Assembly: GCA_948474755.1 (NCBI GenBank)
Contig: CAOLHI010000021.1
Span: 806,001-870,000 of the forward strand
Reading direction: 5' to 3'
Length of the DNA stretch: 64,000 nucleotides
DNA from: Ctenosaura bakeri
Taxonomy: Eukaryota; Chordata; Lepidosauria; Squamata; Iguanidae
Of the stretch, positions 10,405 through 20,511 are shown piece by piece. The translations under genes and the position numbers were made by a program. The notes under the pieces were generated by a model. It saw only the letters and a list, made by a program, of their open reading frames with translations. It was not told where the DNA came from and ran no database searches. The first letter of the stretch is position 1. The number at the start of each line of letters is the position of its first letter.

Positions 10405-11264
10405 AAAGTGTTATAACTGTGAAGTGTGAAAGATGCCATAGTCTTGGCTAAATAAGAAGGATCTTGCTGGTGTTCTGTTCTTCCCAATGGGCTTTCTTGA
10501 ACCTCAAGAAACCCAGGAAACAAATAGCAGCCAAAATTTTTTCAGTCCCCACTGAACATGGGGGAGGGGGGATATAATCAATGGCTGTTCTTCTCAACTA
10601 ACAAGAAATTACTTTATAAACATATTTTGTTCTAATCTTTGCTTTCGTTTTTACTTGTTTTGTTCGGGACTTGCATATTTCTGTCCCTACTATTGGATTT
10701 CATTTTTCTTGTCGCCTAACAAATAATTCCTGATATTTTTTAAAAAGTGAGATGTTTTATGATATATGGGCTGCCATACCACAGAGGGATTCTCCAGCAA
10801 ATTATTCTGCATCAACACATTGATTATTCTCTTTTATATAGGTGAACAAGGGCTTTAATTTCACTGATGTTAAATACTAGATGGAAAAATCAATGCAACA
10901 GATAAAATTAAACCTAAGTGTGGAGGCATAGCCATCACGTTCTGGCTACCCTTTTTCTCTGTTTCTCATAACAACGAGACTCAGAACCACCCAATGATGT
11001 TTCAGCGGGTTCCAGTCAAACAAAAGATGTTGCTTGAGGTCTTGCATCAGATGCACGCCCATGATATGACAGCTGTACTTTAGCTCCCATCTAAGCCCCG
11101 AAACCCACCTTAAAAAACAATCACCCACCTGAAGTGGATAAAGCTAGTTCTACTGGTGAGTTGTGTACTGCTAGATGACATTTACAGCCTACTCCTAGCA
11201 ACAAGTGACACTTCTGAAATACTGGCCATGGAATTCAGCATCTACTGTGGATTGGTTGAACACA
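10405..11264. other. No gene or recognised repeat
   Basis: AT-rich to 10920, then a more balanced block (10920-11130) with no repeat signature seen elsewhere in the window. No usable exon structure. Confidence 0.4.
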
Positions 11265-11869
11265 GGGCATTTCCACACTACACTGTTATAGTGCTGTTAT
11301 ACCACTTTCAACATCCTATGGAATTCTGGGGCCCTTTCTTCAGGACATTGTTGTCCTGCACTGGGGGTGGGAGAAGGATGGGACCCAGACAACAGTTCCC
11401 CTTTCCTCAGGCAGCACAATTGTGCTGCAAATCATTGACAGGTTTTCTCTATCAATGACCAGCGATCACGCAGTCCTCCTGTCTCCTACCTGCCCTTAGC
11501 TGGTGTGCAGAGGTCCTGGAAGTGCAATGCCTGTCCTTCCTGCTCCAGTGAAGCTTGGGACAATACCTGGCTGTGCTGCAGAAGGAAGAGGTGATGCCAA
11601 TGTGCTTTCTCCATTGGCAGAGGCAGGCGGTATGGAGGGGAGTGCTCCTGTCATGCTCCCCTCCCAGCAGAGACAACACTGAGACCCGCACTGGATGTCT
11701 CCAGAATAAGGTAAGCTGTGGAAAGGGCCTGGGGTTTGTAGTTTACTGAAGGCAAAGAGCTCTCTGGTTGAGAATTCTAAATGCCCCTCCCTAAACTACA
11801 AACCCCAGCATTCCATAGGATGTTGAAAGTGAAATAATACCACTATAACAATGTAGTGCAGAAATGGTC
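11265..11869. mobile_element. MITE-1 copy split by MITE-3
   Basis: Left arm 11265-11329 (GGGCATTTCCACACTACACT ... GGAATTCTGG) and right arm 11730-11869 (GGGGTTTGTAGTTTACTGAA ... GTGCAGAAATGGTC) make a normal MITE-1 when the 400-bp insert between them is ignored. The arms meet at the TTCTGG/GGTTTG position seen uninterrupted in other copies. Outer flanks are ACA and CCA, an imperfect duplication. Confidence 0.82.
11330..11729. mobile_element. MITE-3 copy nested in MITE-1
   Basis: 400 bp with ends GGCCCTTTCTTC and GTGGAAAGGGCC, flanked by TGG on both sides, which is also the sequence of the uninterrupted MITE-1 at that point. The interior shares CATTGACAGG..TCTCTATCAATGA with the copy at 32591. 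No coding frame. Confidence 0.85.
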
Positions 11870-12082
11870 CCAGTCTCTAGCACTCCAATCAGATTTCTAT
11901 GACTCCTTTGATTCTTGTCTCTTGTTTCTGGGTTCCTTTTCAGCTTGTTCCCTATTGCTTGACAGACTACAACGAGCCATTTACTTTCAGAAGGTTAGGG
12001 ACGCAAGACTCCTGCAAAAGTGGAAAAATCACAAATAAAATAAAAAATTAATGCAATTTTTCTTAGTTGAGAACATTTCTCT

Positions 12083-12187
12083 AGAGGCCTTTCTGTGCTA
12101 CACTGTTATAGGGCTATTATTCCACCTTCAACATCCTGTGGAATTCTGAGATTTGTAGTTTACGGAGGCCAAAGAGCTCTCTGGCTG
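12083..12187. mobile_element. MITE-1 left half only
   Basis: Begins AGAGGCCTTTCTGTGCTACA and runs through the MITE-1 core to CCAAAGAGCTCTCTGGCTGA, then stops where the tandem duplication at 12188 starts. The right arm is missing. Confidence 0.75.
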
Positions 12188-12395
12188 AGCTCCATCATAC
12201 GTAGGCTCAGAAGAATTTAAAAGGTATCCTCCATCCCAACGTCCACTGCCCTTGGAGGGAGAGAATAAGATGCAGGCTCAGCTCCATCATGCCTGGACCC
12301 AGAAGCAGACGAAAAGCTCTCCTTCCATCCCTAATGCCACTGCCCATGGAGGGAGAGATAAAGAGGCAATACCTGCTAGACTTAACCCCATCCCC
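12188..12395. repeat. Imperfect tandem duplication of about 105-110 bp
   Basis: Two adjacent units each read GCTCCATCAT, then an AGAAG..AAAAG segment, then TCC.TCCATCCC, then CCACTGCCC.TGGAGGGAGA. The second unit differs by several substitutions. It begins exactly at the broken end of a MITE-1. Function unknown. Confidence 0.65.
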
Positions 12396-12399
12396 GCTG

Positions 12400-13298
12400 C
12401 CATCCCCTTTTCCTTTTGTGTCATATCTCAATTAGCTGTAAGCCTGAGGTGAAGGAATTATGTTGTTGTTCTTTTAGTTGTGTGTTTAGTTCACATCAGT
12501 GATGGTGTGAAATGAATAAATACTGATTATGACAATGACAAAGGATTTCACATAGTCATACCATTTTCTCAGATTGCTTTCAATATCGCTGATCATTGCT
12601 GGTTCTGTTAAACCATTTTTACAGACAGAAAGCAGACCATATATTTAAAGGGAAAAAAAAATGATTGTTCCCTTTTTTTTTTTGTATTAGATGTTCTTTA
12701 AAAAATTTCTCTATAGATTGATGCCATTTCAGATCTATAAGTCCTTTTGGCACCGTATGATATCCATGTATGCACCAGATGCTTTCTTATTTATTGGAGA
12801 CTGAAGACCTCATTAAAGTGATCTGTTGGTGGTATTTACATTAAGCAAGCCAAGGGTCTGTGAGAGGTTTGCACATTTCAATGGTCTTTGATCTCACCCC
12901 CTTCACCAATGTTTGATTCACATGAGCATCAATTTTGAACCCCTAGACGAAACGTTATAATTTTCATTTAATCGCTGCATGAATGAGTTTAATTTGCAAT
13001 TTAGGGTGAAGGAACTATTGATTTACATATGAATAAACTTAGCTGGTTAATGGGTGTCCTGACCAGATCATACAACCCTGTCTAATTAAAAAAAAAATCA
13101 ACACATTTGATGCCATCGTCCCTCCAAAATGTAATCCTTACTGCAAGGTGCTGAGTAGCAAGAAGAGCAGAATATTTAACAAAGCTGTCAACCTCAAGAT
13201 GCCTGCATCACATGCCTGCACTGCATGTGGTTAAGTGCTGTAGTGGGAACTTGCAAGACCCAGGTTCTAGTCCCTACTCAGGCAAGAAGTTCACTTCC
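12400..13298. other. Repeat-poor AT-rich stretch
   Basis: No transposon core is seen between about 12440 and 13250. The segment 12740-13090 is complex, AT-rich and contains ATTTAATCGCTGCATGAATG and TTTACATATGAATAAAC. It is a candidate for conserved non-coding sequence but I cannot test conservation. A weak tRNA-SINE-like piece lies at 13220-13295. Confidence 0.4.
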
Positions 13299-13326
13299 TA
13301 GAATCATAGAGATGGAATCATAGAGA

Positions 13327-13858
13327 TGACATTTGCCCCAGTTGAAAATACATGTGATGAGCATGTGGAAACACCTGGGAAATGACTTGGAAAATCATGA
13401 TGTACATGTAGTTAAGGCTGAGTCATGATAATGTGAAATCATGGCAAGAGGTTGCATCAACCATTGTCCCTAGCTGATGACCTATTAGCAGGTATGTATA
13501 AAAGAGGAGAGCTCTGACTCTCTGACTCTGAACCTCTGTCTGAACGAACCTCTGCTTGATGTGTCTGTGATGCTGAATCTATGACTGTGGATCTGCGTAT
13601 CCTGTGTACAGATGTGTATATATTGGAACAGTGAAGATTAAAGCTTCAGGTATTTTGGATGACAAACTCTGTGTGTATGAGTTACTAACCAGTGGGTAGA
13701 GAGGTCAGAGCTGATGATGTCAGTTGTACTCTGCTGCACATGCTTGTTGCTGTTTTGAAACTCTGCTATGTTATGCTTGCCTCTGGGACACCTTTTGTCC
13801 AGACTGCAGCGGTTCCAGGGAGGATTTTGTGCTGGTGCTGTAAATCAATCTCCTGACA
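13327..13858 (+). mobile_element. Solo LTR, group LTR-C, copy 1
   Basis: A 532-bp LTR-like element, starting TGACATTTGCCCC and ending CTCCTGACA, flanked by GAGA on both sides. It has a TATAAAAGAG motif near 13498 and ATTAAA at 13637, followed by a downstream T/G-rich stretch. It aligns along its length with 47147-47719. No internal retroviral genes. Its 5' end is about 20 bases shorter than the other copy. Confidence 0.75.
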
Positions 13859-14381
13859 GAGACAACAAAGGCCATCCAGTCCAACCCCCTGCCAACAGAT
13901 GGCCATCTAGTGTCTGTTTAAAAATCTCTAAAGAAGATGACTCCACCACACTCTGAGGCAGCACATTCCACTGTCAAACTGCTCTTACCATCAGGAAATT
14001 GTTCCTGACTTTAGATGGAAACTCTTTTCATGAAGTTTGAAGCCATTGCCCTGTGTCCTACTCTTAGCAGAAAACAGACTTGCTCCATCTTCCATGTGAC
14101 ATCCCTTCAAATATTTAAATGTGGCTATCATATCACTTCTTAAACTTTTCTTCCCCAGGCTAAACATTCCCACCTCCCTAAGCCACTCTTCAGGTGGCTT
14201 TCCAGGCCTTTTACCATTTTGGTCAGTCTTCTCTGGACATGTTCCAGCTTGTCAATATCCTTCTTGCATTGTGGTATCTAGAACTAGACACAAGATTCCA
14301 GGTAAGATCTGAACAAAGCAGAATAGAGTGATACTATTACTTCCCTTGACCTAGATAGTATATTCCTACTAATGCAACTTA

Positions 14382-14812
14382 GGCTCTTTCCGCAACTTAC
14401 CTGTTCTCGGTGCTGGAGCACAGGGATCGTATGAGCAGCCTCTTGCGAGAGGGTCTCACATCTCTGCTGCTTCATCATCGCAGCTGCTTGCTGGTCACGT
14501 GAGCGCCCCGCCCGTGGCCCGCCCCTTCCTACCACAGCACGGTCTGGGAGTTGAAGGCTAGCGCTGAGGCAGGAAGCGTGACTGGCGCGGCTCAGGAGGC
14601 TGCGCATGGCAGGTAAGTGCACTCCAGGCCCCTGAGCATTGCGCGACCATGTGGCATTTTCTGCTTGAAGCCGAAAATAAGAAAATCCGTTAGCAGTTCG
14701 TGTCACTCTCTTGAGTGTCACGTAAATGTGAGTGCATCATGTAGACCGCTCCTCACATTTATGAGATGCTTAAGGGGCCCTTTCACTTAAGAAACACTAT
14801 GCGAAAAGGGCC
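14382..14812. mobile_element. MITE-2 copy inside CR1
   Basis: 431 bp, ends GGCTCTTTCCGC and GCGAAAAGGGCC, flanked by TTA on both sides. The interior is CpG-rich (14460-14600) with CCCCGCCC..GGCCCGCCCCTT, then GGTAAGTGCACT, GCTTGAAGCCGAAAATAAG, and a palindromic segment around CTCACATTTATG. This is the typical MITE-2 layout also seen at 39238 and 25976. Confidence 0.88.
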
Positions 14813-14858
14813 TTAGAGTCACATTGGCTTTTTTAGCTGGTGCATCACACTTGGTGAC

Positions 14859-15259
14859 CTGGGACCCGTCCTTGACTCTAATTGACCTACCTTGGAGGTT
14901 ATTGTGAGGGTTAAGCAAGAACTGACAGGTTTGCTGTAAAGGTAAAAGGAAGAGGAGGTGAGGAGGAAGACTGTGCATGTCTTGTTCTTGTTGGAGAAAA
15001 GGTAGAACATAGGCTTCAATCCTATTGTTAATCCCAACTAGAGTAGACCTGTTGTACCGGAGACATTTTCCATGCAGGTAGAAGTACATGTAAGACACAA
15101 ATCTTACATGTGTATTGACTAAATGAATCTACTGTAGTTAGAACTACCAACAGCCAAGTCTCCTTGGAATCACCAGTTGCTTTCTGTTACCCCTGGAGAA
15201 CATCTGTACATTTCTCTAGTCAAGAAAGGGTAAGCTCTGATGGTTTATGTTTTAATCTT
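14859..15259. other. No gene; partial R1 repeat
   Basis: Contains a short R1-like piece (CAATCCTATTGTTAATCCCA ACTAGAGTAGACC) at about 15018-15051. The rest is unremarkable. Confidence 0.45.
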
Positions 15260-15462
15260 GGCCATTTCTGCACTGCACTATTAGCATGCTATTATTCCAC
15301 TTTCAACATCCAATGGAATGCCTGGGGTTTGTAGTTTAGAGAGGGGCATTTGGAATTCTTAGCCAGAGAGCTCTTTGGGCTCAGTAAACTACAAAGCCCA
15401 GAATTCTACAGGATGTTGAGAGTGGAATAGTAGCACTATAACAGTGTGGTGTGGAAATGGCC
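15260..15462. mobile_element. MITE-1 copy
   Basis: 203-bp palindrome, GGCCATTTCTGCACTGCACT at the left and GTGTGGTGTGGAAATGGCC at the right, flanked by CTT on both sides. It contains both cores (TTCAACATCCAATGGAA and its inverse) around an AGAGGGGCATTTGGAATTCT center. Confidence 0.88.
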
Positions 15463-15647
15463 CTTCTTTAAACAGGGCATGGGTCCAGTAAAATCACTAA
15501 CTTTGTGGCTGCTTGATCTCCCTTAGAACACATTCCCCTGGTTCCTAGTGATTCCCAATGGTACTGCATCTCTCTATTTATGTCAGTCTCGATTTACATT
15601 GCTACACAACCCTGATGTAAATTGAAAACCAACTGCAACATACGTAA

Positions 15648-15782
15648 GGGCATAGCTCAGTGGTCAAGCACATGTTTTGCATATAGAATGTTTCATGTAC
15701 AGTTCCTGGCATGTCTAGCTAGAGCAGAGTGAATGAATAGCATGAAACAGTATAAGGCAGTTTCCAATGTTACTGTCTCTGT
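15648..15782 (+). mobile_element. tRNA-derived SINE (A/B boxes)
   Basis: GGGCATAGCTCAGTGGTCAA followed by GTTTTGCATATAGAA and AGTTCCTGGCATGTC is a degraded tRNA-like head with A and B promoter boxes, then CAGTATAAGGCAGTTTCCAA at the 3' side. This pattern is familiar from squamate genomes. It is too diverged, and lacks paired stems, to be a tRNA gene. Confidence 0.72.
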
Positions 15783-16431
15783 CTGTAGCATCAATAGGAA
15801 TTAATTGACATTAAAATAATCCTTCCGGGCTCAGATTAAGCTCTATGTTTCTCAGCAGCATGATTGTTAATGCTGCACACTGGTACCACTTTTAAAAATC
15901 AGTTGCTGCTAAATCTCATTTTTAACTGTCATGAAATAGCTGAGGGATTATAAGGCTGTGGAAAACAAGAATAATAATCAAAACTTTATGAAAAACTACA
16001 ATACGAGCAGTTGAAATGATTCCAAAGAGCATTTTTAAAAAGGCAAAACAATCTGGGGGGTGGGGGAATTTTAAATAGATTGCATCCCATCTCATAAGTC
16101 ATATACTGAGCTAATGCATACACAATACATAGCTGCTGGATTCAAACTGAAAATAGTCTTCAAAAATGGCACAGTTTTTGATGACATCCTTGCAGCAAGG
16201 AGATAAATGGTAAAATTGCTCTTGCCTGTGATAATGAAATTCAGGAGACTGATATATCTAATTGGTGTAAATGCTGACATAATGACTATAATTTAAACAG
16301 ATATACAGTACCTCTCATCACAGTGGAGAGGACTGTGACCACTTGGCCTCTGTGTCTGCTCCTTGGTCTTTGTCTAAATGTTCCAAATTCTTGTTGGGCA
16401 GCTTCAAGGCTCCTGAATGTTTTCCTTTAGT
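15783..16431. other. AT-rich stretch, no gene
   Basis: Mostly unique, A-rich at 15960-16080. A block at 16090-16280 has a weak resemblance to the TGCACA-rich repeat on the minus strand. No exon signal. Confidence 0.4.
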
Positions 16432-16652
16432 TTTATGTATGTGCCTTCAAACTGTGTGTTCATTGGTGACCCCATTAATTGCATAGGGTTCTCATAGGCA
16501 GAGAATATTCAGAGGTGGTTTTGCCAGTTCCTTCCACTGAAATATAGCCTACAGTACCTGGTAGTCATTGGCAATCTCCCATCCAAGTACTAACCAGTAC
16601 TGATCCTCCTTAGTTTCCAGGATCAGATGGGCTCTGGTGCCTTCAGGACAGG
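16432..16652 (-). mobile_element. 5S-rRNA-headed SINE
   Basis: On the minus strand 16545-16650 reads like a worn 5S rRNA: CATCTGATCCTGGAAACTAA, then GGTTAGTACTTGGATGGGAG, then CCAGGTACTGTAGGCTATA. These cover the internal promoter region and 3' half of 5S rRNA. The body downstream (TGGTTTTGCC, GCCTTCAAAC..TTCATTGG) is SINE-like and continues to about 16432. It resembles the 5S-Sauria class known from squamates. The head has many substitutions, so it is not a functional 5S gene. Confidence 0.78.
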
Positions 16653-16762
16653 GTCCTTTCCTTTGAGTTAGTGCACTCTTCAAATAGAGAACTATTATTT
16701 CTCAAGGAAGTCACATGGCAACCTAAAGTCCCCTGCAACTGATAAGTTCAGACTTAGGTCAA

Positions 16763-16764
<2 letters not shown>

Positions 16765-16797
<33 letters not shown>
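16765..16797. repeat. (GA)n microsatellite
   Basis: About 14 GA dinucleotides in a row, with a short GGGAAAGGGA extension. Confidence 0.9.
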
Positions 16798-16798
<1 letters not shown>

Positions 16799-17005
16799 AA
16801 GGGAGTAGTGGGTAGCAGCTTCCACATGAGTGGTGCAATTAATTCATTCTCCATTTCAGAATGGACTTTGGAAAGACTTGTCCAAGGTACTAATCCTATT
16901 CCCTAACAGGTTCAGCACTCTGGAGAGCTCTTTTAAATTTGATTTAAAATGCAGAGCTGTATCACTGCCCTACTCAGATGGACGCCACCAGTAGAGGGGG
17001 ACAAA

Positions 17006-17418
17006 GGCCATTTCTGCATGATGTTGCTGTCCCAGGATGGGGGTGCATTGCTGCCAGTCTGTGAGTTGTGCTTTCCCATGACATCATCGCAGTTTGGCTG
17101 CTCACACATCGACAGTTGTTGCAGTCGCGGGATATTGCATTACTAAAAAAAATCCAGTAATGGCCCCTGATAGAGTGAAGCTCCCATCACCAGCGGCCAT
17201 GCAGAAAAGTGATCTAGGTGCTTCCTTCCCCAGTGCAGCATGGGAAGTGACTGGCTGTACTGGGGAAGGAAGGAAAGTGCATGTCATGCACACTAACCTT
17301 CCACAGGCAGCTGGCCAGCTGTGGAGGGGAGCATTTGGGTCATGCTCCCATTCTGGCAGTGGCACCACCAGGATCACAACAGGATGACGATGGAAAATGG
17401 TAAGGCATGGAAAATGCC
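17006..17418. mobile_element. MITE-3 copy
   Basis: 413 bp, ends GGCCATTTCTGC and GGAAAATGCC, flanked by AAA on both sides. The interior has an inverted pair ATTACTAAAAAAAATCCAGT AAT and CTTCCTTCCCCAGTGCAGC / GTACTGGGGAAGGAAGG, and it matches 53593-54002 in the reverse orientation. No transposase. Open frames on both strands at 16949-17497 are shadows of this repeat. Confidence 0.82.
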
Positions 17419-18385
17419 AAAGAAAAAAATGGGGCAGAAAGAGAGAAAATACTGAGGGAATAGGCGAGAAGGTGAGAGGGAGAAGATAGGCTCTCAATGT
17501 ATAATTTTGACTCTGGCTAAATCCTGGCCAGCTTCAGCCCCACCCTGCAATGGAAAGTGGCCTCCTGAGAGATTATCCCTGCTTGAATGCAACCTGTAAT
17601 AGAAAAAAAAAGCTGTGAATCCAGACTGAAATAAAGTGCTTCTCATGCTATGATTATTTTAGGTTTATAAAAAAGCCCTTTGAAAATGTCTTTCTTAAGG
17701 GTAAAGTCTGATGTTTTAAGGGCTATGTTTGTTGCTCTCCAGAGAGTGTATGGTACGTAATATTTTTTTATCTGCTTCCAGTCAACTGTGAAATGTAATC
17801 TTTAATAAAGCTGTCAGTCCAACCTTCTCTGCTTGGTAGGGTTTAAGTCATATTCTGTCTGTGCGATACTGAGGGAAGATGGAAAGGGGAGACGGTGAAG
17901 ATGAGACACCAGAGCCCTCACTGGCCTCAACTCATTGGTAAACTGAGCAAGTCATCACTGGAGTTTGCCTTTTGGGTTGAAGCACCATGATTTAATCTGT
18001 CCAGAACACCCACCAAAATGCAGACTTGACCCCTGGATGTCAGACAGCAGACAGTATCTACAGAAATAAGTCTCCAAAGTCCAATTCATTTGTCTTGCTT
18101 TGTGACAGCCTGGCGCAATTTTTTTTTTTTTTCATCTCTGAGAACATGGGTGACTAAAAGCAGGGGCAGATTAATCACCATGTTAAGTGCACTCTAGAGC
18201 CATAGCTCATAGAATCGTAGAACAGGAAAGGAACAAAAGGCCATCCGTGTTTAGCTGGAGGATGTGGAGTATTCTTTCTTTCAAAATATACAACATTTGG
18301 AAACAAAGCATGTGATTTTCTGAGCTGGTTGCAAAGCTCAAAGATGAAAGGCAGCAATGGAGGAGGGGTCATTGCTGGAGGAAGG
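17419..18385. other. No gene or recognised repeat
   Basis: Mixed composition with a short T run at 18119-18132. No transposon core or exon detected. Confidence 0.4.
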
Positions 18386-18600
18386 AGAAAGAGTTTGTTG
18401 TAGTTGTTTCCAACTTATGGCAACCCTCAGCTGAACCTATCACAGGGTTTTCTTGGCAAGATTTGTTCAGAGGGGGGTTGCCACAGCCTTCCTCTGAGGT
18501 TGAGAGTGTGTGACTTGCCCAAGGTCACCCAGTGGGTTTCCATGGCTGAGCAGGGATTTGAAACCTGGTCTTCAGTGTCCTAACCCAACACCCAAACTCA
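18386..18600 (-). mobile_element. tRNA-headed SINE copy
   Basis: Minus-strand SINE with most of the family pattern: TTTCCAACTTATGGCAACCC, GGGTTTTCTTGGCAAGATTT, TGACTTGCCCAAGGTCACCC, GTGGGTTTCCATGGCTGAGC, then the tRNA-like head GGGATTTGAAACCTGGTCTT. It ends with a GA-rich run. Confidence 0.85.
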
Positions 18601-18694
18601 GGAGAGAGAGAGAGAGGAAAAGCGCCAATCCATAACATCTGGCATTTTGTCAATCTTCTTTTAAAAACATGTGAAGATACTCTGATGAACTTCC

Positions 18695-18957
18695 CTCCCT
18701 TTTTCAGTCAGTAACAGTGTGTGTGCTTGGATCTTGTGTGTGCGTGATTGAGCCCTTTAAAATAAAACAGATTTTAGTCTATTTTGGAATCTCTGGCTGG
18801 TTCTTCCCTACAAGGACCCCATAAACATTGGTGGAAGATCTTGTTAGGTTAACCCCCTGTCTTGCAGGCCTCCTAATTGAGCTAATTAATTCCCCATTGT
18901 CATGTGGAGGTACTGGCCTTGCGGGTGGACCCCTGAGTCACCCACATTTTGGGGCAA
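18695..18957 (+). mobile_element. LTR-A 3' part (R-U5)
   Basis: Plus-strand LTR-A lacking U3. An AATAAAA polyadenylation signal lies at about 18762. U5 then runs through CATAAACATTGGTGGAAGAT and CTTGTTAGGTTAACCCCCTG to GACCCCTGAGTCACCCACAT TTTGGGGCAACA at 18957. The 5' boundary is not sharp; the element is truncated. Confidence 0.72.
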
Positions 18958-20511
18958 CAACCCAGCTTCTCCCTCCCCATGTGCAATGCTAGAGGAGCAG
19001 TTGCGAAGCTCAGCCCTATCTCCCCAGCCTCTGACTGAGTCCCAGAGGATGAAGGAGCATCCTTCACCCTTAGTATAAGCCATCTCATTCCTCCCTTGGT
19101 GCTTAAGAGCAGCGAGAACATGCTCAGCTTGCCCCTTCCACCAAAAGCTGCCCAGCATTCCTGCTATTGTAAGCTAGGACGAGGGCCTTGCAGAGGGAGG
19201 TACATAAGCAGGTGTCATCTCCCATTGACCCTGTGTATGTCACCAAAAAGGATGTGTTAGGTGTGAAATTTGGTGCTCTGTAACTTGCTATAGAATTAAT
19301 ACTCAATAATCATCAACTGTGATATTAATTGGCATTTTAGACACTCAGGGTTCATCAAACAACCTTGTTTGTTTGTTCTGCCTGGTATATGTCAGTGATC
19401 AGTACATATAAGCAAAGGACTCTTGAAATGTCAAAGATGTCTTCAGGGGTGACCCAGGGTCACGCAGATTCGGAAAGTTAAGGGTCAGATAAAATGTAAC
19501 ACATGTACAAGCTGTGACTCTGCTAACATTGATGCATAAATCTTTTCTTTCTGTAAGCATTCTTTAATATAAACATAAAAATAGTATAAGAAGAGTAGCC
19601 TGAAAGAATAAATCATCCTTCTTTCCTGTCTTGGATGGATCCTTTGGCCAAAGTTACTGTGTGAGTGTGTTTCATTTTACTTCTCTTTACTTTTACATTT
19701 ACTCTTCCTACCTTGTGTTTGGGATTTAATCCAGCTCCATGTCCACCTGAGGGTACGATCAAGGTGTGGTTTGTTTATCCACCCTAACAGATGCAAGTCC
19801 TTATTTCAGGTGCACTCAAGGGGCATCATCTTGCATTCCAGTTTATCAGGCTTATTTAACAAGATGCTCCCCTTTCACCCAAAGATAATTGCTGTAAGAA
19901 TCGTTACTGACATGATGGTCTAAACTGTTTCCAAAAGTAAGCAGATTCAAAGGTTCATAACGAAGGACGCATGTGGATTATCGATGCCAATGGCCCTTAT
20001 GCTTTTGCAAGTGTTTGCATTCATTTTTAATATGCAAATTATTTATCTGCGACAGTAATCCATACAGGCATCCGTGGAGCTATTACCAACCTACAAAGTA
20101 AATACATATTTAATGATGCAAGAAGAGGCCAAGCTACAGCAGTTCAAGTTCAGACAAATCTGCAGTATTCTCTTCCATATTTGTGTTAGAGCTGAGCCAA
20201 AAGCTTCTAACGCAAACCTCCAGCTTTAAATTACAATGGTGAAGGAGCACGGGTTGCCCAGAAATCACCTTCATTGTCCAGCTCATACTTTTTGTGCCAC
20301 TATCAATTTCATGGTGATAACATTTTTCCTAGGAGAAAGGCCATTTCTGAGAAACTGGTAGCCATCTCTTCTTGTTTTATTTCCTATGTTCTACATGGAA
20401 ATGCAGATGAGAAATTTGATCTACTGGTTCGGCTCAGTTTAGCAAAGATTTGTGTCTTCTAAACTTTTGACAATAATGGCAACAAAATGGGCCTTTTCCC
20501 ACTCTGAACTA
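18958..20511. other. Mostly unique; candidate conserved block
   Basis: No LINE, SINE or MITE signature. The segment 19960-20300 is complex with low repeat content (GGACGCATGTGGATTATCGA, TATTTATCTGCGACAGTAAT) and could be conserved regulatory DNA; untested. Frames of 60-90 codons at 18886-19306 have no recognised domain. Confidence 0.4.

Larger units (their letters stand above)
13299..14858 (-). mobile_element. CR1 LINE fragment split by LTR-C and MITE-2
   Basis: Minus-strand CR1. Its 3' tail is at 13299-13326 (GAATCATAGAGATGGAATCA). It resumes at 13859 (ACAAAGGCCATCCAGTCCAA), continues through the ORF2 carboxyl end (minus strand M-F-S-L-G-K-K-S-L-R-S-D-M-I-A-T-F-K-Y-L) to about 14381, and resumes after the MITE at 14813 with CACATTGGCTTTTTTAGCTG. 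CR1 consensus order is kept across both gaps, so both inserts are younger than CR1. Confidence 0.82.

Noticed and set aside
14610..14625. GGTAAGTGC as a splice donor of a host exon
   Set aside because: The same word occurs in the same place in several MITE-2 copies (23903, 26195), so it is a transposon feature.
15648..15715. A tRNA gene
   Set aside because: A/B boxes are worn and stems do not pair; a SINE body follows.
16545..16652. A 5S rRNA gene
   Set aside because: Too many changes, the 5' part is poor, and the sequence continues into a SINE body.
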